From JAKOWB01 sp038363005 (GTDB lineage: Bacteria; Pseudomonadota; Alphaproteobacteria; Kiloniellales; JACOMY01), in assembly GCA_038363005.1 (NCBI GenBank), contig JBBQBI010000023.1, positions 1-64,000 of the forward strand: a stretch of DNA of 64,000 bases, read 5' to 3'. This document shows, piece after piece, positions 7,264-15,725 of the stretch (the stretch's first letter is position 1; each line of letters starts with the position of its first letter). The notes under the pieces were generated by a model, which worked only from the letters and a program-made list of their open reading frames with translations, was not told where the DNA came from and made no database searches. The translations under genes were made by a program, and so were the position numbers.

Positions 7264-8684
7264 GCCGTCTGACGTTGCCTTGGATTCCGCCGGGCGACGT
7301 GCAGCTGCTGCGCGTACTGACCGGCGATGCGGCGGCGGCGGCGGCAGCCTGGCATGACTGGCAGGACGGCCAAGACCTCGACGAGGTGAGCTGGCGCACC
7401 ATGCGGCTGCTGGCGGCGGTGATCGGGCGCCTCGACAGCCTGAGCATTCCGGCGACCGAGCAGCCGCGCCTGCAGGGCATCCGCCGTTACTGCTGGAGCA
7501 ACGGACAGACCAAGCTGGCGCAGGCGCTGCCCAGCCTGGCGGTACTGCAGCATGCCGGTCTGCCGGTGCTGGTGCTGAAGGGCGCGACCGCCATCGCCAC
7601 CGGCGATGCCACGCCGGCCGATCGCTATGTCGGCGACATCGACTTGCTGGTGCCGCCGGCCGCGGCTGACCAGGCGCTCGACCTGCTGGCCGGCCAGGGC
7701 TGGCTGCCGCAGAGCGGCGGCAGCCTGGCGCGGGTCAAGGGCCGCGGCATGCCGCGCCACCACGCGGTCAACCTGGTCCGTGGCAAGGGCGGTGAGCTCG
7801 ACCTGCACTGGGCCTTCCTGTTGCAGAACCGCGCGCAGGGCGATGACGAGGTGCTGTGGGCGACGGCCGAGTCGGCGCGCCTCGGCGGCATGGAGATCCG
7901 TTGCCCGGCACCGCCCTTCCGGCTGCTGCAGGCCCTGACCCAGGGCGCGCAGTGGTCCAGCGGCAACGCTGCCGACTGGGCGATCGACGCCCTGGCGCTG
8001 CTGCGCCGGCCGACCTTCGACTGGGCGCTGTTCGAGCGCGAGGTGGCGGCGCGCCACCTGGAGGCGCTGGTCGGTGTGACGCTGGGTTTCCTGGCGCGGG
8101 GTGTCGGCGTGACGCTGCCGCCGGTGGCGGCGCGCCTGGCCGAGGCCAATCCGGGCGAACCCTGGGCCGCCGAGGCCCTGGCCCTGCAGCGGCCCGATGC
8201 GACGCGCGACCGCACCGCCAATGCCGTGCTGCTGCGTGCCCAGCGCCGGCGCAGCGCCGGCCGGCCGCTGCACTTTGCCCAGCGCCTGCGCGAACCGCGG
8301 CTGCGCTGGCCACGCCTGGCCCTGGCGCTGGCGCGGCACCGCGTCGCCCTGACGGTGGAGCCGCAGGCGGCGGGCCCTGTGGTGTTGCGCCTGCCTGCCA
8401 GCGCGCCGACGACTGGCTGGCGTTGGCTGCTGGTCCGGATCGCGGCGGGCGAGAAACCGCAGCGCCGCCGTCGCCTCGACGTCATCGCCGGCCTCGACTG
8501 GGTGGTGCGCTGGCGCCATCGCGGCCAGCGTGCCTGGCACGGCGCGATCCTGCCGGCGCAGCTGCCGGAGGCGCCGCTGACCTTGGCGCCCTATCGCGAC
8601 CTGCGGCGCGTCGGCGAGGGCGGCGAGATGCTGCGGCGTCAGGACTTGCCGGTACGGGTGCTGGAGGCCTGGCTGGCGCGCTAG
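7260..8684 (+). CDS. NTP_transf_5-type nucleotidyltransferase
   Basis: This 474-residue protein matches the uncharacterised nucleotidyltransferase family found with PqqD and HprK-like genes. The core is LPVLVLKGATAIA followed by DRYVGDIDLLVPP, which gives the paired acidic metal ligands of the polymerase-beta fold, and a later GGELDLHWAFL supplies the third acid. The C-terminal 150 residues are arginine-rich and may bind a charged partner. The ATG at 7260 overlaps the stop of the third glycosyltransferase as ATGA, and this is the last gene of the cassette. In lasso-peptide systems homologous enzymes add nucleotides or modify a phosphorylated residue. That role here is inference. Confidence 0.75.
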   Translation: MSRLTLPWIPPGDVQLLRVLTGDAAAAAAAWHDWQDGQDLDEVSWRTMRLLAAVIGRLDSLSIPATEQPRLQGIRRYCWSNGQTKLAQALPSLAVLQHAGLPVLVLKGATAIATGDATPADRYVGDIDLLVPPAAADQALDLLAGQGWLPQSGGSLARVKGRGMPRHHAVNLVRGKGGELDLHWAFLLQNRAQGDDEVLWATAESARLGGMEIRCPAPPFRLLQALTQGAQWSSGNAADWAIDALALLRRPTFDWALFEREVAARHLEALVGVTLGFLARGVGVTLPPVAARLAEANPGEPWAAEALALQRPDATRDRTANAVLLRAQRRRSAGRPLHFAQRLREPRLRWPRLALALARHRVALTVEPQAAGPVVLRLPASAPTTGWRWLLVRIAAGEKPQRRRRLDVIAGLDWVVRWRHRGQRAWHGAILPAQLPEAPLTLAPYRDLRRVGEGGEMLRRQDLPVRVLEAWLAR

Positions 8685-8692
8685 TCCGGCGC

Positions 8693-10027
8693 CTAGCCGT
8701 GCGACGACATCATCTCGTCGGACGCGTGACGCTCGCTGCGGCCCGGCAGCACGGCGTTGAGGAAGACGCCGACCACGGCGGCCAGCGCCATCGAGGAGAC
8801 CATGAAGCCGCCGCCGGCGTCACCCGCGCCGAACTGCAGCGTGGCGCCGCCGATGCCCAGCACCAGGATGACCGAGGCGATTAGCAGGTTGCGCTTGTCA
8901 CCGAAGTCGACCTTGCCTTCGATCAGCGTGCGGATGCCCGAGGCGGCGATGACACCGAACAGCGCGATCGACACGCCGCCCATGACTGCCATGGGAATGG
9001 TCGACAGGAAGGCCGACAGCACGCCGACGAAGCCCAGCAGGATGGCCAGGCAGGCGGCGCCGCCGATCACCCAGACGCTGAAGATGCGGGTGATGGCCAT
9101 GACGCCGATGTTCTCGCCATAGGTGGTGTTGGGCGGGCCGCCGATCGCCGCCGCGAGCGAGGTGGCCAGGCCGTCGCCCAGCAGAGTGCGGTCCAGGCCG
9201 GGAGTCTTCAGGAAGGGGCGGCCGACCACGCGCGACAGCACGATCATGTCGCCGATGTGCTCGGCCATGGTGACCAGCGCCACCGGCGCGATCAGCAGGA
9301 TCATCGAACCGGCGGAGACGCCTTCGGGCAGGCCGGAGAAGAAGAAGGTGAAGTCCGGCGGGGCGAAGAGCGGCGCCGCGGACAGCGGCGCGAAATCGAC
9401 ATAGCCGACCAAGGCCGCCAGCACGTAGCCGCTGACCACGCCGAGCAGGATCGGCACCACGGTGAAGAAGCCCTTCAACACCAGCGAGAAGACGAAGATC
9501 GCCCCCAGGGTGAAGAGCGCCACGCCGAAGTGTCCCAGGCTGTAGGGGCCGCCGGCCGCGGTGTTGGTCGCCATCTTCACCGCCACGGCGGACAGCCCGA
9601 GGCCGATGACGACGATCACCGGCCCGACCACGATGGGCGGCAGCAGGCGCAGCAGCCAGCCGACGCCAAAAGCGCGGATCGCCGCCGCCACGGCGATGTA
9701 GACCAGGCCCGCGGCGGCGGCGCCGATCATGGCGCCAGGCACTCCGCCGACCGCCGAGGCGGCGATGATCGGCCCGATGAAGGCGAAGGAGGAGCCAAGG
9801 TAGGCCGGCACCCGGCCGCCGGTCGCCAGGATGAAAACCAGGGTGCCCAGCCCGCTGGAGACCAGCGCCACCGAGGGATTGAGGCCCGTGAGCAGCGGTA
9901 CCAGCACGGTGGCGCCGAACATGGCGAAGAGGTGCTGCAGGCTGAGCAACAGGAAGGTCGGTGGCGCCGGGCGCTGGTCGACATCGAGCACGCAGTCGCG
10001 CGCTGCATCAGGCGTGGTCACGCTCAT
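8693..10027 (-). CDS. UraA-type uracil/xanthine permease (NCS2 family)
   Basis: This 444-residue inner-membrane protein has about 14 hydrophobic segments. The N-terminal LLSLQHLFAMFGATVLVP is the NCS2 signature next to the first helix. GGPPNTTYGENIGVMAIT lies in the conserved substrate-site half-helix region of UraA, and TMAEHIGDMI carries the glutamate of TM8. These features indicate proton-coupled nucleobase uptake. UraA-like members with AEHIGD and NTTYGENIG usually take uracil, but xanthine cannot be excluded. The ATG has GAGGGGG nine bases upstream. It converges on the nucleotidyltransferase gene with only eight bases between stops and has no obvious functional link to it. Confidence 0.9.
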   Translation of the reverse strand: MSVTTPDAARDCVLDVDQRPAPPTFLLLSLQHLFAMFGATVLVPLLTGLNPSVALVSSGLGTLVFILATGGRVPAYLGSSFAFIGPIIAASAVGGVPGAMIGAAAAGLVYIAVAAAIRAFGVGWLLRLLPPIVVGPVIVVIGLGLSAVAVKMATNTAAGGPYSLGHFGVALFTLGAIFVFSLVLKGFFTVVPILLGVVSGYVLAALVGYVDFAPLSAAPLFAPPDFTFFFSGLPEGVSAGSMILLIAPVALVTMAEHIGDMIVLSRVVGRPFLKTPGLDRTLLGDGLATSLAAAIGGPPNTTYGENIGVMAITRIFSVWVIGGAACLAILLGFVGVLSAFLSTIPMAVMGGVSIALFGVIAASGIRTLIEGKVDFGDKRNLLIASVILVLGIGGATLQFGAGDAGGGFMVSSMALAAVVGVFLNAVLPGRSERHASDEMMSSHG

Positions 10028-10136
10028 GGCCGCTGGCCCCCTCTGTGCTGCAGAACCCCGCGCTACTCTCTGCGCCGGCCGGGCGGCGCGACAGCCACAG
10101 GCTCCCTGGGGATAACGGGAATGTCGGGGAGAGGCG

Positions 10137-11162
10137 CTAGGCTGGCGGCGGTCCGACAGACGGCGCCGGCGCGACGCCGGCGAGGCGACGATGGATCGGA
10201 ACGCGCGGCTCGCCAGCGATGTCGGCGTTAATCCAGCCCAGCAGGAACTGCACGCCCAGGATGATCGGCAGGGCCGATAGCATCACCGTGCCGGCGGTGG
10301 CGGCCGGTGCCTCGGCACGCCAGTGCGCCAGGCCGAAGATCAGGCCGAAGGGTAGCAGCAGCAACGCCAGCAGCAGTTCCAGGGAGGGAACAGAGAAGCC
10401 GCGCAGGAAGTAGCTGTAGGTCACTCGCCGCGCGGTGTTGGCCAGATGGCGGAGCAGGAAGGGCAGGATGGCCCGCAGCGGCTTCAGGTTGCTGCGCTCC
10501 GTGCCATAGCGCGTTGTCGTCGGCACCTCGACCACCCGGGCGCGCAGCAGACCCAGGCGGAACAGAAGGTCGCTCTCGAACAGGAAGCGGTCGTGGATTT
10601 TCGCCCAGGGCAGGTGGTGGGCGACGCTGGCCTGCAACGCCACAAAGCCGTTCACTGAATCGAAGCTTTGCCAGTAGCCGGTCGAAAGCTTGGCCAGGAA
10701 GGACAGCGCGATGTTGCCGAGCAGTCGGCCACGCGGCATGGCGGCCAGGCCCTCGGGCTGGAAGAAGCGGTTGCCCTTGGCGAAATCGGCCTCGCCGGAC
10801 AGCAGCGGGGCCACCAGGCGCGGGATCTCCGCCGGATCCATCTGGCCGTCGCCATCCAGTTTGACCAGGATGTCGTGGCCGTCGGCCAGCGCCGCCATCA
10901 GGCCGTCCTTCACTGCAGCACCGACGCCACCGTTGGTCTGCCGCCGCAGCAAGCGCAGGCGCGGGTTCGGCGCGGCCTGCGCGATGAGGTCAGCCGAGCC
11001 GTCGGGGCTGGCATCGTCCACGACGTAGATCGTGGTGACCAGCGAGGGGATCGATGGCAGCAGCGCCAGCACGCTCGCGCCGACCCGGTAGCAGGGGATG
11101 ACAAGGCCGATGCGGCAGGCGCTGCCGGTCGCCAGTGCGGAAGGGGCCTGCCCTGGGCTCAT
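10137..11162 (-). CDS. Membrane-associated glycosyltransferase family 2 (DPM1/polyprenyl-phosphate type)
   Basis: This 341-residue protein has a GT-A domain containing GLVIPCYRVG, YVVDDASPDGSADLI and VKLDGDGQMDPAEI (the DxD site). FFQPEGLAAMP and FDSVNGFVAL follow, as in dolichol/polyprenyl-phosphate sugar transferases. Two C-terminal hydrophobic segments (about 255-280 and 288-308) should anchor it in the inner membrane. Such enzymes load a sugar onto undecaprenyl phosphate or extend a lipid-linked glycan. It is read divergently from the zinc-ribbon methyltransferase 92 bases away, suggesting a shared surface-glycan role with 11255-14070. The N-terminal 15 residues are low-complexity, so the start may be slightly downstream. 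Confidence 0.83.
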   Translation of the reverse strand: MSPGQAPSALATGSACRIGLVIPCYRVGASVLALLPSIPSLVTTIYVVDDASPDGSADLIAQAAPNPRLRLLRRQTNGGVGAAVKDGLMAALADGHDILVKLDGDGQMDPAEIPRLVAPLLSGEADFAKGNRFFQPEGLAAMPRGRLLGNIALSFLAKLSTGYWQSFDSVNGFVALQASVAHHLPWAKIHDRFLFESDLLFRLGLLRARVVEVPTTTRYGTERSNLKPLRAILPFLLRHLANTARRVTYSYFLRGFSVPSLELLLALLLLPFGLIFGLAHWRAEAPAATAGTVMLSALPIILGVQFLLGWINADIAGEPRVPIHRRLAGVAPAPSVGPPPA

Positions 11163-11254
11163 GGGGTGGCACGCTACAACGGCGGCGCACGGCGAGGAAA
11201 CGCTCTAGGGTTGGCCAGCGCAATGTCCCAGAAGCTGGGGGAGGGGGAGGTCGC

Positions 11255-12130
11255 GTGTCTGCCGAAGCTGCCTGCCCGGCCTGCGGGGCGACCTTTGTCG
11301 CGCTGCGGTCCCGCTGGATCGAACGCTGCCGCGGCTGCGGCCTGCTGCGCCAGGTGGCGTTATTGGCGCCGCTGGCGGGCCTGTTGGACGAAACCGCCGC
11401 GGCGCCGGCCCTGGTGGCGCTACGCCAGGCCAATGCCCGGCGTAGCTTAGCGCTGCTGCAGGCCCTGGGGCCGCGCGGGCAACTGCTCGATGTCGGCTGC
11501 GGCCATGGCTGGTTCCTGGCGGCGGCGCAGGCGGCCGGCTACCAGGCCGAGGGGCTGGAGCCTGACCCGCGGATGGTGGCTGCTGCGCGGCGCCTGGGGC
11601 AGACTGTGATCGACGGTGATTTTCCGCAGGCCTTGGATCCGGCGCGGCGCTATGCCGTCGTCGCGTTCAACGACGTCTTCGAGCATCTGGCCGACCCGGT
11701 GGCGGCGCTGGCCGCTGCGCGCGATGCATTGGTGCCAGGGGGGTTGCTGGCGATCGCGGCGCCCAGCGCGAATGGTGCCTTCTATCGCCTGGCGCGCCTG
11801 CTGGCGGTGCTGCGCCTGGCGGGGCCGCTGGCCCGTCTGTGGCAGCGGGGCTGGCCCTCGCCGCACCTCTGGTACTTCACCCCGGCGACCCTGCAGCGCC
11901 TGATCACCGGCCAGGGCCTGACGTTCTGCGCCCGTCGCCGGCTGCCCGCGGTAGGCTGGCGCGGCCTGGGTGCGCGACTGGCGATGGATCGCCGCACCGC
12001 GGGCGTCGGGGCCTTGCCGGCCAGCCGCTGGGTGCTGGCGGGCCTGCTGGCCCTGCTGCTGCCGGTGCTGTGGCTACTGCCGTCCGATAGCGAGCTGCTG
12101 CTGTTCCGCCGGACCGGGGAGGCCGCCTGA
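11255..12130 (+). CDS. Zinc-ribbon class I SAM methyltransferase
   Basis: This 291-residue protein uses GTG at 11255, chosen because a GGGGAGG ribosome site precedes it and it starts right before the first cysteine pair. CPACG and, about 18 residues later, CRGCG form a small zinc ribbon, typical of methyltransferases in sugar or lipid modification clusters. SAM motif I is LLDVGCGHGWFL, followed by GLEPDPRM, NDVFEHLADP and PGGLLAIAAPS. A hydrophobic segment near the C terminus (LAGLLALLLPVLWLLP) suggests membrane attachment. The stop shares a base with the next start (TGATG), so it is cotranslated with the large membrane protein. The substrate is unknown. Confidence 0.82.
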   Translation: MSAEAACPACGATFVALRSRWIERCRGCGLLRQVALLAPLAGLLDETAAAPALVALRQANARRSLALLQALGPRGQLLDVGCGHGWFLAAAQAAGYQAEGLEPDPRMVAAARRLGQTVIDGDFPQALDPARRYAVVAFNDVFEHLADPVAALAAARDALVPGGLLAIAAPSANGAFYRLARLLAVLRLAGPLARLWQRGWPSPHLWYFTPATLQRLITGQGLTFCARRRLPAVGWRGLGARLAMDRRTAGVGALPASRWVLAGLLALLLPVLWLLPSDSELLLFRRTGEAA

Positions 12131-14070
12131 TGTCACCGGTCGGCAGGACGGCGCTGCAGGGTCTGCTAGTCGCCGCCGCGGTCGGCCTGGTGCTTTGGCT
12201 GCGCACCACCTGGACCGCCGGTACGACGGAAGACCTGGCGCACCATGTGGCCCTGACCAGTCTGCTTGCCGGGCGCTGGCAGGACTCCGCGCCGCTGGTC
12301 GCCGCGCTGCAGGAGCTGGCGCATTACCCGGTCGGCGCGCACGGCCTGGCCGCGCTATTGGCGCAGGTCCTGGAGCCGCCGCTGCTGGCCACCAACGCGC
12401 TGGCCTGGCTGGCCCTGCTGCTGTGCTACGCCGCGCTGCTGCGGCTGATGGCGGCGTTGAGCTGGGGTGCGCTGCTGCTGTCCGCCGCCGGGGTACTGGC
12501 GGTCTTCGGCCTGCAAGGCCGGGCCGGCGTTCTGCTGGGTGGCGAGATCGTTTTCAACTACCACTTCGCGCAGCTGGTCGGTGAGGCGCTCTACTGTGCG
12601 GCCCTGCTGCTGCTGGCCCGCCGCGGGCGACCGGATCGGCCAGCCACGGCGTTGGCGGCACTGGTCGGTTGCGGCCTGCTGCTGCTGTTCCACATCCTGC
12701 CGGCGCTGCACCTGGCGGTCGCCTTTGCCTGCTGGCTGCTGATCGCCGGCTGCTGGGGCTGGATCGCCTGGCGGCGGCTAGCCTGGCTGCTGCCGGGCTT
12801 CCTGCTGCTGCTGGCCGGCGGGGCGGCGATCAGCCCGGACTTCGCGGCGATGGTGACCTATTACCGCGACAGCGGCGTCGGCGGCATCGCCGTGGGATTC
12901 CACCGCCCGCTGCTGGTCGCCCTGGCCCTGGCTGGTGGCGTGGCGCTGCTGGTTTCCTGGCTGGTCCTGCGCGGCTGGCGCCGGTCGCTGGTGCAGGATG
13001 CGCGGAGTCGCGCGCTGGCCGTGCTGCTGGCCGCGACTACGGCGGCGGCAGGACTGTTCGTTGCGCAGTACGCCACGCTGCGACTGGGCTTCGGCGAGGG
13101 GGTCTACAGCACCTACAAGCACCTCTTCCTACTGGCGACCCTGGCGCTGCTGCTGACCGCCGCGCTGCCGGCGGCGCTGAGCGCCACGGCCCGGCAGCCG
13201 CGACCGGCGTCCGGGAACTGGCCCGCCTTGCGATTGCCCGCCAGCCTGCTGCTGGCAACCACGCTGACCCTGCTGCTGCCGGCGCAGCTGCGCGACCTGC
13301 GGCCAGCGGCGGCAGCGTTTCAAGCGGCCCATGGCTTCCGCATCCAGGTCCTGCCGCCTGAGGCTCTGGGTACCACCCTGGTCGCCGACAGCGAGCTGAC
13401 ACCGATCCTGGCCTACGGCGTCGCCCTGGCCGAGTTCGCGCTGCCGCGCGACATCGCCGCCCGCTGGCTTTATAGCGGCCAGCCGGTGCCGCCTGGTCCG
13501 GCGGCGCGCTTCGCCATGGTGCCGAGCGAGTTGGCCGCCGGGCGGCCAGGCGATTGTGTGCTGCCCGGCGGTGTAAGCCCGACCTATACCTTGGTGCGCT
13601 ACGACTGCTACGCGCTGGCGGCGCAGTATCCGCGGCTCGATCAGCGCCTGGGCTTCGGCCGCAACGAGCCCGGCCTGCGGCTGCTCGGCCCCGGCTGGGG
13701 CATCGCCCGGCAGGAGGGCACCTGGAACGAGGCGCCGGAGGCCCAGCTCCGGCTGCTGCCGCCGCTGGGTGTCGACCCTGACCAGCCGCTGCGCCTGACC
13801 TTCGAGCTGTTGCCCTTCCTGCCGGACCAGTCGGTGCTGCAGCGCGTGGATCTGCGAGTCGATGGCCGGCTGCTCGCGACCTGGCAGTTCGACGCCATGG
13901 CGCCGAGCGAGGTCGAGGCCTTGCTGCCGGCCGGCGCCTTCGCCGCCAGCACGGCGCTGACGCTCACCTTTGTCATGGGCGCCCCAGGGTCGCCGGCCGA
14001 GGGTGGGCGGCGCGACGATCCGCGCCAGCTTGGCATTATGCTGCGCGGCCTGACGGTCAGCCGCCCCTGA
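12130..14070 (+). CDS. Polytopic membrane protein with C-terminal extracytoplasmic beta domain, function unknown
   Basis: This is a 646-residue protein. The first roughly 400 residues contain about ten hydrophobic segments rich in Leu and Ala, with no recognised catalytic motif except an acidic loop after the first helix (TTEDLAHHVALTS). That position is where GT-C glycosyltransferases carry their acidic site. The last 230 residues are soluble and strand-rich (EGTWNEAPEAQLRLLPPL, VDLRVDGRLLATW), resembling the sugar-binding-like domains that end some membrane glycosyltransferases. It overlaps the zinc-ribbon methyltransferase by one base. A GT-C-like or glycan-assembly role is plausible but unproven. 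No named family was recognised with certainty. Confidence 0.65.
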   Translation: MSPVGRTALQGLLVAAAVGLVLWLRTTWTAGTTEDLAHHVALTSLLAGRWQDSAPLVAALQELAHYPVGAHGLAALLAQVLEPPLLATNALAWLALLLCYAALLRLMAALSWGALLLSAAGVLAVFGLQGRAGVLLGGEIVFNYHFAQLVGEALYCAALLLLARRGRPDRPATALAALVGCGLLLLFHILPALHLAVAFACWLLIAGCWGWIAWRRLAWLLPGFLLLLAGGAAISPDFAAMVTYYRDSGVGGIAVGFHRPLLVALALAGGVALLVSWLVLRGWRRSLVQDARSRALAVLLAATTAAAGLFVAQYATLRLGFGEGVYSTYKHLFLLATLALLLTAALPAALSATARQPRPASGNWPALRLPASLLLATTLTLLLPAQLRDLRPAAAAFQAAHGFRIQVLPPEALGTTLVADSELTPILAYGVALAEFALPRDIAARWLYSGQPVPPGPAARFAMVPSELAAGRPGDCVLPGGVSPTYTLVRYDCYALAAQYPRLDQRLGFGRNEPGLRLLGPGWGIARQEGTWNEAPEAQLRLLPPLGVDPDQPLRLTFELLPFLPDQSVLQRVDLRVDGRLLATWQFDAMAPSEVEALLPAGAFAASTALTLTFVMGAPGSPAEGGRRDDPRQLGIMLRGLTVSRP

Positions 14071-14194
14071 GCGACCGGCGGTCGCAGTGCGGCTGCGGAT
14101 TTGCGCCAGGAACCGTCGCCTCGCACCTTGCCTTGCCGGACGGGCAGGCTAGTCTCGCGGGCCGTCCAGACAGCCTTGTCCAGGGAACCCGTCC

Positions 14195-15442
14195 GTGAGC
14201 GTACGCCGCTACAATGCCTTCAATCTGTTCCGCCAGGGGCGGCGGGGCCAGCAGGACTGGGCCCCGGCCTGGCGCCTGCCGGACCCCAAGCCGGCCTACG
14301 ACGCGGTCATCGTCGGCGGCGGTGGGCATGGCCTGGCCACCGCCTACTACCTCGCCCGGAACCACGGCATCCGCAATGTCGCGGTGCTGGAGAAGGGCTG
14401 GCTCGGCGGCGGCAACACCGGGCGCAACACCACCATCGTGCGCTCCAACTACTTCTGGCCGGAAAGCGCCGCGCTCTATGACCTGGCCCTGCGGCTCTAC
14501 GAGGGCCTCAGCGAGGAGCTGAACTTCAACATCATGCTGTCGCAGCGCGGCATGATGATCCTGGCGCACAGCGAGTCCGAGCTCGACATGATGAAGCGCT
14601 CGGTCAACGCCATGCAGCTCAACGGCATCGACTGCGAGGTGCTGGATGCGGCCGAGGTACGCCAGCGCCTGCCGCTGCTCGACCTCGGGCGCCACGAGCT
14701 GTGGGGCGCCATGGTGCAGCACCGCGCCGGCGTGGCGCGGCACGACGCGGTGGCCTGGGGCTATGCCCGTGGCGCCGACAGCCTGGGTGTCGACATCATC
14801 CAGAACTGCGAGGTCACCGGCTTCCAGACCCAGGGCAACCGGGTGACCGCGGTAGAGACCAGCCGCGGCACCATCGGTTGTGGCGTGGTCGGCCTGGCGG
14901 CCGCAGGGCACCAGAACCTGCTGGCACAGAAGCTGGGATTCCGCCTGCCGCTGCTGTCCTACTGCCTGCAGGCCATGGTGAGCGAGGCGATCAAGCCGGT
15001 GCTGGATACTGTCGTGATGGCGCCGGCGGTGGGTACCTATGTCAGCCAGTCGGCCAAGGGCTCGCTGGTGTTCGGCGCCGGGCTCGACCTCTATCCCTCA
15101 TACGCGCAGCGCGGCAACTTTCCGACCACGCAGAAGATCGTCGCCGGGCTGCTTGAGATGTTCCCCAGCTTCGCCCGCCTGAAGATGCTGCGGCAGTGGG
15201 GCGGCAATGTCGACGTGGCGCCGGATTCCAGCCCGATCATCGGCCCCTCGCCGGTGGACAACGTGCACCTGGACTGCGGCTGGGGCACCGGCGGTTTCAA
15301 GGCGATTCCCGGCGGTGGCTGGCTGCTGGCGCATTGCCTGGCGACCGGGAAGCATCATCCGATTTCCGAACCCTTCGACCTCAAGCGTTTCACCGAGGGG
15401 CGCCTGATCGACGAAGGCGCCGCCGCCGGCATCGCGCACTGA
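14195..15442 (+). CDS. soxB: Sarcosine oxidase subunit beta
   Basis: This is the 415-residue catalytic flavoprotein subunit of heterotetrameric sarcosine oxidase, which demethylates sarcosine to glycine. It has the dinucleotide fold AVIVGGGGHGLATAYYLA and the conserved GNTGRNTTIVRSNYF. AGVARHDAVAWGY contains His183, the position that by family alignment carries the covalent FMN. GGFKAIPGGG near the C terminus closes the FAD site. GTG at 14195 gives the typical MSVRRYNAFNLFRQG start. It is the first gene of soxBDAG, 13 bases before soxD. Product formaldehyde is normally captured on tetrahydrofolate by the alpha subunit. Confidence 0.95.
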   Translation: MSVRRYNAFNLFRQGRRGQQDWAPAWRLPDPKPAYDAVIVGGGGHGLATAYYLARNHGIRNVAVLEKGWLGGGNTGRNTTIVRSNYFWPESAALYDLALRLYEGLSEELNFNIMLSQRGMMILAHSESELDMMKRSVNAMQLNGIDCEVLDAAEVRQRLPLLDLGRHELWGAMVQHRAGVARHDAVAWGYARGADSLGVDIIQNCEVTGFQTQGNRVTAVETSRGTIGCGVVGLAAAGHQNLLAQKLGFRLPLLSYCLQAMVSEAIKPVLDTVVMAPAVGTYVSQSAKGSLVFGAGLDLYPSYAQRGNFPTTQKIVAGLLEMFPSFARLKMLRQWGGNVDVAPDSSPIIGPSPVDNVHLDCGWGTGGFKAIPGGGWLLAHCLATGKHHPISEPFDLKRFTEGRLIDEGAAAGIAH

Positions 15443-15455
15443 CAGGACCGACACC

Positions 15456-15725
15456 ATGCTGCTGATCCCCTGTCCCTTCTGCGGGCCGCGCGACGAGAGC
15501 GAGTTCCACTACGCGGGCGAACCCAAGCCGCGCCCGGCCTTCGCGGCCGACGACGCCACCTGGGGCGCCTACCTGTTCGACAAGGCGAACGAGAAGGGGC
15601 CGCACCGGGAGCTCTGGCACCACGTCGGCGGTTGCCGGCGGCTGTTCCTGATGACGCGCGATACCGTGACCCACCGCATCCTGGAAACCCACGCGCCAGG
15701 CCAGCACGGGGAGGGGCAGTCATGA
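15456..15725 (+). CDS. soxD: Sarcosine oxidase subunit delta
   Basis: This 89-residue subunit binds zinc and holds the heterotetramer together. The ligands are recognisable as CPFCG (Cys6, Cys9) and HHVGGC (His55/56, Cys60). The middle FHYAGEPKPRP and the ending RRLFLMTRDTVTHRIL match the family, which is usually 85-100 residues. It starts 13 bases after soxB with AGGA upstream, and its stop overlaps the soxA start as ATGA. This order, soxB-D-A-G, is the classical operon order, which strengthens every call in the set. Confidence 0.94.
   Translation: MLLIPCPFCGPRDESEFHYAGEPKPRPAFAADDATWGAYLFDKANEKGPHRELWHHVGGCRRLFLMTRDTVTHRILETHAPGQHGEGQS

Noticed and set aside
12130..14070. Assignment of the membrane protein to a named glycosyltransferase family
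   Set aside because: Only the general hydrophobic pattern and an acidic loop fit, and I could not identify a specific family motif.
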